A stretch of 64,000 nt of DNA from Neoarius graeffei (Eukaryota > Chordata > Actinopteri > Siluriformes > Ariidae). Below are positions 43,677 through 53,357 of this stretch, one piece after another (position 1 is the stretch's first letter; every line of letters begins with the position of its first letter). The DNA lies in assembly GCF_027579695.1 (NCBI RefSeq), contig NC_083577.1:36239698-36303697 (forward strand). Reading direction: 5' to 3'. The notes beneath the pieces are model-generated. The model saw only the letters and a program-made list of their open reading frames with translations, did not search any database and was not told where the DNA came from. Position numbers and translations under genes: made by a program.

Positions 43677-43999
43677 CATGTGGGTGTTGGGAGAAAGGTG
43701 GGGAGAAACAGAAGAGAGGTATCATCGGTATAAGAATAGGACATACAGTACTCAACAAGACACTTCATACAGTATAACAGGAAAACATCCGACTGGGTTA
43801 TGCAGACATTGCAATCAGCCAGAATCAGTGCAGCATGTGGAAGTGGAGTGTGACTTCTATAAGGAAGAGAGAAAGAAACTAAGTGAAACACTTAAAGCTT
43901 AACTTCACACTAGAGAACATATTAGGTCAGGCATTAGGATATATATATATAAAATATGGCCAACTAATAACATTTTAAAAAGAAACAGGTGTAATAGAG

Positions 44000-44373
44000 G
44001 GCGGCACGGTGGTGTAGTGGTTAGCGCTGTCGCCTCACAGCAAGAGGGTCCTGGGTTCGAGCCCCGGGGCCGGCGAGGGCCTTTCTGTGTGGAGTTTGCA
44101 TGTTCTCCCCGTGTCCGTGTGGGTTTCCTCCGGGTGCTCCGGTTTCCCCCACAGTCCAAAGACATGCAGGTTAGGTTAACTGGTGACTCTAAATTGACCG
44201 TAGGTGTGAATGTGAGTGTGAATGGTTGTCTGTGTCTATGTGTCAGCCCTGTGATGACCTGGCGACTTGTCCAGGTTGTACCCCGCCTTTCGCCCGTAGT
44301 CAGCTGGGATAGGCTCCAGCTTGCCTGCGACCCTGTAGAAGGATAAAGCGGCTAGAGATAATGAGAATGAATG
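44000..44373 (+). mobile_element. SINE in I-LINE copy 2
   Basis: Complete copy flanked by AGGTGTAATAGAG (43987-43999 and 44374-44386). Confidence 0.95.
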
Positions 44374-44589
44374 AGGTGTAATAGAGAAAATGTAAGGGGT
44401 TTATTGTTTTGTTTTGTTTTGTTTTCCTGCCAAGCGTCTGTTCCACACTACAATCCAGTAGGTGGCGGTAATTCATCTTTAAGCTGGCATGCCAACCGCC
44501 ATTAAACCCAAAAGAAGAAGAGGCAGCTGAGCCGTCCACTAGAGGGCACTGTGACACATTGAAATTACTTTAAGTTAGTGGTGAAGAAG

Positions 44590-46318
44590 AAGAAGAACAC
44601 CATTAATATGCAGTGATTCAGTGTCAGCTATTAGAAGTCTTGGGAAGGGAATGTCCAAGGCAAGACAAGATTTGATACATGACATTTTACTGGCGATTAG
44701 AGATGTTGGAAGACATGGAGTGAAGGTATCATTTTTATGGGTACCTGCCCATGTAGGAGTCAGACTGAATGAAAAGGTGGATAAGTTAGCTAAGGAGGCA
44801 ACTCAAAGGGAATCCATCGATGTCAGTGTGAGCCTATCAAAATCAGAAGGCAAGAGTACTGTGTGGCAGGAGTCTCTTTTGATATGGCAACAACCACTGG
44901 CGCCATCTGCGGGGGGCACGGACCTTTTTGACCCCCCAAAGATAAAGTTGGGGGGGGGGGGGGGCAAAAACACCCCAATAATGAAAAAATTAGTAAACAG
45001 TACAGATGAACTCATGTTAACTGACGATTGAAACCACCTAAACAAATAATAGCCTAGCTTTGAATGCAAAATAAGTAATCTATAGAAACGTCACCTAAAA
45101 TGTTATGATCGGACATGACCCGCCCCCTTTTCCACTTGCAATATTCCAATGGTTGGCAGTGAGTGATTGACAGGTTGCACTCCGCAAAATTTACACATCC
45201 TTTAGTGCTTTGCGCAGACTTAAGACCTACCTGCGGAGCACCATGACTGCTCCGAGACTGAATCACTTGGCTGTTCTTTACACACACAAGGAACATACAG
45301 ACCACATTGATTTGAAAAAAATTACCAATGAGTTCAGCGCTTGTGACAGAAGGAGTGATGTTTTTGCGAAGTTTTAGGGCTGATGGGCTATTAGGGTGAA
45401 TATGATTTTCTCATGTTCATGAATATGATTTTCTCACTGCCTACTTGTTAATTTCCGTGGCCATGAAAGAGATGTGTTGTTAAAGTTTGTAAGTAAGATT
45501 AAAATTAACTTTGTCATATCCATTAACTCTTAACAGAAACTACATTCATGTACAGTTGTCTGCCGAATTCATCTCAAAGAAAATTGCATGAAACAAATTT
45601 GTTTATTGAATAAATTGTGTTTCATACAATGTTTAAAGTCGTGAGATTTTTTAATGCATCATAATAAGTTATCGTTAAAATGGGCGCTTCCCACTTGCAA
45701 TGGTGAATAGTAATGAATGAAAATGACTTACAACTGAGTCTTTGATATTCAACTACATACACTGCCGACGTCATGACGTCACGGTGCAAGAACATAATTC
45801 TGACTCCTCCAATGTTGACATGAAGTTGGCGCCTATGGCAACAACTGTGGGAGAATGACACAAAGGGAAGACATCTGTTCTCAATCACTAGTAGTGTTAC
45901 TGACTCAGTTAAAGTTTGCAGTAGTGGTAGACGTAAGGAAGATGTAATCATTGCTAGTTTGAGAATAGGTCATACTGGCCTAAACAGTACTTTTATTTAT
46001 TTTAGGAAAACATCAAGACGGTTTATGCTCTTGCCAGGAGATGGAGACAGTTCAGCATGTTTTGCTGTCTTGTAGGAATTATGACAGCTATAGACAAGAA
46101 TTGTTCAGTCACTTGAGACAGAATGGCATGACAGAGGTGTCTTTGAAAAGCGTGTTGGATATGGGGACAAGTGTAAAGTGCAAACGTCACTTCTTCAAGT
46201 TTTTACTGGACACTGGACTGTACGGAAGGATCGAGGCCAATGGCGTTTTAGTTCTATAGGTGGCAGCAATGCAACTTTTTGGATGCCGGCTGCCTTAAAA
46301 CCACAAAGAAGAAGAAGA
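44590..46318 (+). mobile_element. I-clade LINE, RNase H to 3' end (copy 3), with a 939-bp insertion
   Basis: Starts after a (GAA)n stretch at 44584-44597. RNase H C-terminal half (SDSVSAIRSLGKGMSKARQD, FLWVPAHVGVRLNEKVDKLA, STVWQES) is cut at 44894, resumes at 45846 (LWENDTKGRHLFSI) and reaches the Cys-finger (LCSCQEMETVQHVLLSCRNY) after a frameshift near 46010. The 3' UTR (AGGTGGCAGCAATGCAAC, GCCGGCTGCCTTAAAACC) ends in (GAA)n at about 46306-46318. Confidence 0.7.
44895..45833. mobile_element. 939-bp insertion of unknown type
   Basis: Flanked by the 12-bp direct repeat TATGGCAACAAC (44883-44894, 45834-45845) and precisely excisable from the RNase H text. Starts CACTGGCGCCATCTGC and ends AAGTTGGCGCC, so GGCGCCA occurs inverted near both ends. 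Contains a G14 run at 44949-44962, and a CRE-like TGACGTCA at 45774-45781. No coding frame recognised. Retroposon or DNA transposon not decidable. Confidence 0.55.
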
Positions 46319-46587
46319 ACACCAATAGCGGAAATGTCTGAAGACTGGATTGGTTTGTTGTGAAAGACGGAACATCAGGCGAACAGGTGTTGTATTGGAT
46401 TTTAAAAGAGTACTGATTTTACTACTGTATAGGATATTTGTAGAACAATTGTGTGGTCGCGATATTGCTAGATATTTGCTCGGATGTTTATAATCACTGT
46501 CAGCAAGGAGCTGGAGTCTGCCTTCAAGTGTTTTTATAGAATCTTCTCACATGAAAATGAGCTGTCATCAGTTGGCTGGGAGAAAAA
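46319..46587. other. spacer before the satellite
   Basis: No gene seen. 46420-46510 is similar to 39640-39735. Any non-coding first exon of PIGA might lie near here, but I cannot identify one. Confidence 0.35.
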
Positions 46588-46638
46588 CGACCTGTTCTAA
46601 CATTCACAACAGCACGTTCTGAATGTTAGGACAGGTCG
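46588..46638. repeat. hairpin related to the satellite core
   Basis: Arms CGACCTGTTCTAACATTCA (46588-46606) and TGAATGTTAGGACAGGTCG (46620-46638) pair over 19 bp with one mismatch around a 13-nt loop. The right arm is the inverse of the satellite core CCTGTCCTAACATTCA, so this may be the progenitor of the array 50 bp downstream. Confidence 0.8.
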
Positions 46639-46689
46639 TCATTGTTAGGGAACAACTAGCAATGTTATAGCTACCTTTTTTTTGATGGA

Positions 46690-49600
46690 CATGTCCGAAC
46701 AATTTTGTATTTTAGAGACCTGTCCTAACATTCAAAACATGTCCTAGCAGTTTTTTGTATTTTAGAGACCTGTCCTAACATTCAAAACATGTCCTAGCAG
46801 TTTTTTGTATTTTAGAGACCTGTCCTAACATTCAAAACATGTCCTAGCAGTTTTTTGTATTTTAGAGACCTGTCCTAACATTCAAAACAACATGTCCTAG
46901 CAGTTTTTTGTATTTTAGAGACCTGTCCTAACATTCAAAAAAACATGTCCTAGCAGTTTTTTGTATTTTAGAGACCTGTCCTAACATTCAAAACATGTCC
47001 TAGCAGTTTTTTGTATTTTAGAGACCTGTCCTAACATTCAAAACATGTCCTAACAGTTTTGTATTTTAGAGACCTGTCCTAACATTCAAAACATGTCCTA
47101 GCAGTTTTTTGTATTTTAGAGACCTGTCCTAACATTCAAAACATGTCCTAGCAGTTTTTTGTATTTTAGAGACCTGTCCTAACATTCAACAAAACATGTC
47201 CTAGCAGTTTTTTGTATTTTAGAGATCTGTCCTAACATTCAAAAAAACATGTCCTAGCAGTTTTTTGTATTTTAGAGACCTGTCCTAACATTCAAAACAT
47301 GTCCTAGCAGTTTTTTGTATTTTAGAGACCTGTCCTAACATTCAAAACATGTCCTAACAGTTTTGTATTTTAGAGACCTGTCCTAACATTCAAAACATGT
47401 CCTAGCAGTTTTTTGTATTTTAGAGACCTGTCCTAACATTCAAAACATGTCCTAGCAGTTTTTTGTATTTTAGAGACCTGTCCTAACATTCAAAAAAACA
47501 TGTCCTAGCAGTTTTTTGTATTTTAGAGACCTGTCCTAACATTCAAAACAACATGTCCTAGCAGTTTTTTGTATTTTAGAGACCTGTCCTAACATTCAAA
47601 ACATGTCCTAGCAGTTTTTTGTATTTTAGAGACCTGTCCTAACATTCAAAAAAACATGTCCTAGCAGTTTTTTGTATTTTAGAGACCTGTCCTAACATTC
47701 AAAACAACATGTCCTAGCAGTTTTTTGTATTTTAGAGACCTGTCCTAACATTCAAAACATGTCCTAGCAGTTTTTTGTATTTTAGAGACCTGTCCTAACA
47801 TTCAAAACATGTCCTAGCAGTTTTTTGTATTTTAGAGACCTGTCCTAACATTCAAAACATGTCCTAACAGTTTTTTGTATTTTAGAGACCTGTCCTAACA
47901 TTCAAAACAACATGTCCTAGCAGTTTTTTGTATTTTAGAGACCTGTCCTAACATTCAAAACATGTCCTAGCAGTTTTTTGTATTTTAGAGACCTGTCCTA
48001 ACATTCAAAACATGTCCTAACAGTTTTGTATTTTAGAGACCTGTCCTAACATTCAAAACATGTCCTAGCAGTTTTTTGTATTTTAGAGACCTGTCCTAAC
48101 ATTCAAAACATGTCCTAGCAGTTTTTTGTATTTTAGAGACCTGTCCTAACATTCAACAAAACATGTCCTAGCAGTTTTTTGTATTTTAGAGATCTGTCCT
48201 AACATTCAAAAAAACATGTCCTAGCAGTTTTTTGTATTTTAGAGACCTGTCCTAACATTCAAAACATGTCCTAGCAGTTTTTTGTATTTTAGAGACCTGT
48301 CCTAACATTCAAAACATGTCCTAACAGTTTTGTATTTTAGAGACCTGTCCTAACATTCAAAACATGTCCTAGCAGTTTTTTGTATTTTAGAGACCTGTCC
48401 TAACATTCAAAACATGTCCTAGCAGTTTTTTGTATTTTAGAGACCTGTCCTAACATTCAAAAAAACATGTCCTAGCAGTTTTTTGTATTTTAGAGACCTG
48501 TCCTAACATTCAAAACAACATGTCCTAGCAGTTTTTTGTATTTTAGAGACCTGTCCTAACATTCAAAACATGTCCTAGCAGTTTTTTGTATTTTAGAGAC
48601 CTGTCCTAACATTCAAAAAAACATGTCCTAGCAGTTTTTTGTATTTTAGAGACCTGTCCTAACATTCAAAAAAACATGTCCTAGCAGTTTTTTGTATTTT
48701 AGAGACCTGTCCTAACATTCAAAACAACATGTCCTAGCAGTTTTTTGTATTTTAGAGACCTGTCCTAACATTCAAAACAACATGTCCTAGCAGTTTTTTG
48801 TATTTTAGAGACCTGTCCTAACATTCAAAACATGTCCTAGCAGTTTTTTGTATTTTAGAGACCTGTCCTAACATTCAAAACATGTCCTAGCAGTTTTTTG
48901 TATTTTAGAGACCTTTCCTAACATTCAAAACATGTCCTAGCAGTTTTTTGTATTTTAGAGACCTGTCCTAACATTCAAAACATGTCCTAGCAGTTTTTTG
49001 TATTTTAGTGACCTGTCCTAACATTCAAAACATGTCCTAGCAGTTTTTTGTATTTTAGAGACCTGTCCTAACATTCAAAAAAACATGTCCTAGCAGTTTT
49101 TTGTATTTTAGAGACCTGTCCTAACATTCAAAACATGTCCTAGCAGTTTTTTGTATTTTAGAGACCTGTCCTAACATTCAAAAAAACATGTCCTAGCAGT
49201 TTTTTGTATTTTAGAGACCTGTCCTAACATTCAAAACAACATGTCCTAGCAGTTTTTTGTATTTTAGAGACCTGTCCTAACATTCAAAACATGTCCTAGC
49301 AGTTTTTTGTATTTTAGAGACCTGTCCTAACATTCAAAAAAACATGTCCTAGCAGTTTTTTGTATTTTAGAGACCTGTCCTAACATTCAAAACAACATGT
49401 CCTAGCAGTTTTTTGTATTTTAGAGACCTGTCCTAACATTCAAAACATGTCCTAGCAGTTTTTTGTATTTTAGAGACCTGTCCTAACATTCAAAACATGT
49501 CCTAGCAGTTTTTTGTATTTTAGAGACCTGTCCTAACATTCAAAACATGTCCTAACAGTTTTTTGTATTTTAGAGACCTGTCCTAACATTCAAAACAACA

Positions 49601-51749
49601 TGTCCTAGCAGTTTTTTGTATTTTAGAGACCTGTCCTAACATTCAAAACATGTCCTAGCAGTTTTTTGTATTTTAGAGACCTGTCCTAACATTCAAAACA
49701 TGTCCTAACAGTTTTGTATTTTAGAGACCTGTCCTAACATTCAAAACATGTCCTAGCAGTTTTTTGTATTTTAGAGACCTGTCCTAACATTCAAAACATG
49801 TCCTAGCAGTTTTTTGTATTTTAGAGACCTGTCCTAACATTCAACAAAACATGTCCTAGCAGTTTTTTGTATTTTAGAGATCTGTCCTAACATTCAAAAA
49901 AACATGTCCTAGCAGTTTTTTGTATTTTAGAGACCTGTCCTAACATTCAAAACATGTCCTAGCAGTTTTTTGTATTTTAGAGACCTGTCCTAACATTCAA
50001 AACATGTCCTAACAGTTTTGTATTTTAGAGACCTGTCCTAACATTCAAAACATGTCCTAGCAGTTTTTTGTATTTTAGAGACCTGTCCTAACATTCAAAA
50101 CATGTCCTAGCAGTTTTTTGTATTTTAGAGACCTGTCCTAACATTCAAAAAAACATGTCCTAGCAGTTTTTTGTATTTTAGAGACCTGTCCTAACATTCA
50201 AAAAAACATGTCCTAGCAGTTTTTTGTATTTTAGAGACCTGTCCTAACATTCAAAACAACATGTCCTAGCAGTTTTTTGTATTTTAGAGACCTGTCCTAA
50301 CATTCAAAACAACATGTCCTAGCAGTTTTTTGTATTTTAGAGACCTGTCCTAACATTCAAAACATGTCCTAGCAGTTTTTTGTATTTTAGAGACCTGTCC
50401 TAACATTCAAAACATGTCCTAGCAGTTTTTTGTATTTTAGAGACCTTTCCTAACATTCAAAACATGTCCTAGCAGTTTTTTGTATTTTAGAGACCTGTCC
50501 TAACATTCAAAACATGTCCTAGCAGTTTTTTGTATTTTAGTGACCTGTCCTAACATTCAAAACATGTCCTAGCAGTTTTTTGTATTTTAGAGACCTGTCC
50601 TAACATTCAAAAAAACATGTCCTAGCAGTTTTTTGTATTTTAGAGACCTGTCCTAACATTCAAAACATGTCCTAGCAGTTTTTTGTATTTTAGAGACCTG
50701 TCCTAACATTCAAAACATGTCCTAGCAGTTTTTTGTATTTTAGAGACCTGTCCTAACATTCAAAACATGTCCTAGCAGTTTTTTGTATTTTAGAGACCTG
50801 TCCTAACATTCAAAAAAACATGTCCTAGCAGTTTTTTGTATTTTAGAGACCTGTCCTAACATTCAAAACAACATGTCCTAGCAGTTTTTTGTATTTTAGA
50901 GACCTGTCCTAACATTCAAAACATGTCCTAGCAGTTTTTTGTATTTTAGAGACCTGTCCTAACATTCAAAACATGTCCTAGCAGTTTTTTGTATTTTAGA
51001 GACCTGTCCTAACATTCAAAACATGTCCTAGCAGTTTTTTGTATTTTAGAGACCTGTCCTAACATTCAAAACATGTCCTAGCAGTTTTTTGTATTTTAGA
51101 GACCTGTCCTAACATTCAAAACATGTCCTAGCAGTTTTTTGTATTTTAGTGACCTGTCCTAACATTCAAAACATGTCCTAGCAGTTTTTTGTATTTTAGT
51201 GACCTGTCCTAACATTCAAAACATGTCCTAGCAGTTTTTTGTATTTTAGAGACCTGTCCTAACATTCAAAACAACATGTCCTAGCAGTTTGTATTTTAGA
51301 GACCTGTCCTAACATTCAAAACATGTCCTAGCAGTTTTTTGTATTTTAGAGACCTGTCCTAACATTCAAAAAAACATGTCCTAGCAGTTTTTTGTATTTT
51401 AGAGACCTGTCCTAACATTCAAAACATGTCCTAGCAGTTTTTTGTATTTTAGAGACCTGTCCTAACATTCAAAACATGTCCTAGCAGTTTTTTGTATTTT
51501 AGTGACCTGTCCTAACATTCAAAACATGTCCTAGCAGTTTTTTGTATTTTAGAGACCTGTCCTAACATTCAAAACATGTCCTAACAGTTTTTTGTATTTT
51601 AGAGACCTGTCCTAACATTCAAAACATGTCCTAGCAGTTTTTTGTATTTTAGAGACCTGTCCTAACATTCAAAACATGTCCTAGCAGTTTTTTGTATTTT
51701 AGAGACCTGTCCTAACATTCAAAAAAACATGTCCTAGCAGTTTTTTGTA
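46690..51749. repeat. satellite array, block 1 (~50-bp unit, ~100 copies)
   Basis: Unit of 50 bp: GTATTTTAGAGACCTGTCC, then TAACATTCAAAACATGTCC, then TAGCAG and a T run. Length variants of 48, 53 and 54 bp differ in the A run or T run. Copies are mostly more than 95% identical. Rare variants recur in a fixed order, showing higher-order duplication. The array ends at a TA where the Tc1 element inserted. Confidence 0.95.
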
Positions 51750-53357
51750 CAGTGGTGCTTGAAAGTTTGTGAACCCTTTAGAATTTTCTATATTTCTGCA
51801 TAAATATGACCATAAACATCATCAGATTTTCACACAAGTCCTAAAAGTAGATAAAGAGAACCCAGTTAAACAAATGAGACAAAAATATTATACTTGGTCA
51901 TTTATTTATTGAGGAAAATGATCCAATATTACATATCTGTGAGTGGCAAAAGTATGTGAACCTTTGCTTTCAGTATCTGGTGTGACCCCCTTGTGCAGCA
52001 ATAACTGCAACTCAACGTTCCCGGTAACTGTTGATCAGTCCTGCACACCGGCTTGGAGGAATTTTAGCCCATTCCTCCGTACAGAACAGCTTCAACTCTG
52101 GGATGTTGGTGGGTTTCCTCACATGAACTGCTCGCTTCAAGTCCTTCCAGAACATTTCCATTGGATTAAGGTCAGGACTTTGACTTGGCCATTCCAAAAC
52201 ATTAACTTTATTCTTCTTTAATCATTCTTTGGTAGAATGACTTGTGTGCTTAGGGTCATTGTCTTGCTGCATGACTCATCTTCTCTTGAGATTCAGTTCA
52301 TGGACAGATGTCCTGACACTTTCCTTTAGAATTTGCTGGTATAATTCAGAATTTATTGTTCCATCAATGATGGCAAGCCGTCCTGGCCCAGATGCAGCAA
52401 AACAGGCCCAAACCATGATACTACCGCCACCATGTTTCACAGATGGGATAAGGTTCTTATGCTGGAATGCAGTGTTTTCCTTTCTCCAAACATAACGCTT
52501 CTCATTTAAACCAAAAATTTCTATTTTGATCTCATCCATCCACAAAACATTTTTTCTAATAGCCTTCTGGCTTGTCCACATGATCTTTAGCAAACTGCAG
52601 ATGAGCAGCAATGTTCTTTTGGAGAGCAATGGCTTTCTCCTTGCAACCCTGCCATGCACACCATTGTTGTTCAGTGTTCTCCTGATTATGGACTCATGAA
52701 CATTAACCTTAGCCAATGTGAGAGAGGCCTTCAGTTGCCTAGAAGTTACCCTGGGGTCCTTTGTGACCTCGCCGACTATTACACACCTTGCTCTTGGAGT
52801 GATCTTTGTTGGTTGACCACTCCTGGGGAGGGTAACGGTGGTCTTTAATCTCCTCCCTTTGTACACAATCTGTCTGACTGTAGATTGGTGGAGTCCAAAC
52901 TCTTTAGAGATGGTTTTGTAACCTTTTCCAGCCTGATGAGCATCAACAACGCTTTTTCTGAGGTCCTCAGAAATCTCCTTTGTTCATGCCATGATACACT
53001 TCCACAAACATGTGTTGTGAAGATCAGACTTTGATAGAGCCCTGTTCTTTAAATAAAACAGGGTGCCCACTCACACGATTGTCATCCCATTGATTGAAAA
53101 CACCTAACTCTAATTTCACCTTCAAATTAACTGCTAATCCTAGAGGTTCACATACTTTTGCCACTCACAGATATGTAATATTGGATCCTTTTCCTCAATA
53201 AATAAATGACCAAGTATAATATTTTTGTCTCATTTGTTTAACTGGGTTCTCTTTATCTACTTTTAGGACTTGTGTGAAAATCTGATGATGTTTATGGTCA
53301 TATTTATGCAGAAATATAGACAATTCTAAAGGGTTCACAAACTTTCAAGCACCACTG
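51750..53357 (-). mobile_element. Tc1-like transposon with ~200-bp TIRs inside the satellite
   Basis: Starts CAGTGGTGCTTGAAAGTTTG and ends with its inverse; TA on both sides. The TIRs extend for about 200 bp and are nearly identical (one difference in the first 60 bp), so the insertion is recent. Encodes one transposase on the minus strand (52992 to about 51965). Confidence 0.95.
51965..52992 (-). pseudogene. Tc1-like transposase with in-frame TGA stops
   Basis: From ATG at 52992: helix-turn-helix region (EDLRKSVVDAHQAGKGYKTI, STVRQIVYKGRR), catalytic Asp in NVLWMDEIKIEIFG, Asp in QQDNDPKHTS and Glu in DLNPMEMFWKDLKRAV. All three catalytic residues are present. Four in-frame stops, all TGA: codon 3, after LNLKRR, in TKE-LKK, and after SYRER; the first three replace Trp codons of relatives. 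A short region (LLSKRTLLLICSLLKIMW) is shifted out of frame and then restored. Inactive. Confidence 0.85.

Larger units (their letters stand above)
40706..44520 (+). mobile_element. I-clade LINE, RNase H to 3' end (copy 2), with two insertions
   Basis: Starts right after the GAA tail of copy 1. RNase H domain with catalytic residues in VVFTDGSKN, CTVELVAITLGL, LIATDSLSAL and HVGVEGNEDVDILAK (one frameshift near 40860). Text continues WQEHWDTSDTGRHLYNIQKHVG, is cut at 41362 by a DNA transposon, and resumes at 43686 to the Cys-finger GLCRHCNQPESVQHVEVEC. A SINE sits at 44000-44373. The 3' UTR (GTGGCGGTAATTCATC, TGCCAACCGCCATTAAACCC) ends (GAA)n at about 44512-44521. Confidence 0.75.
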
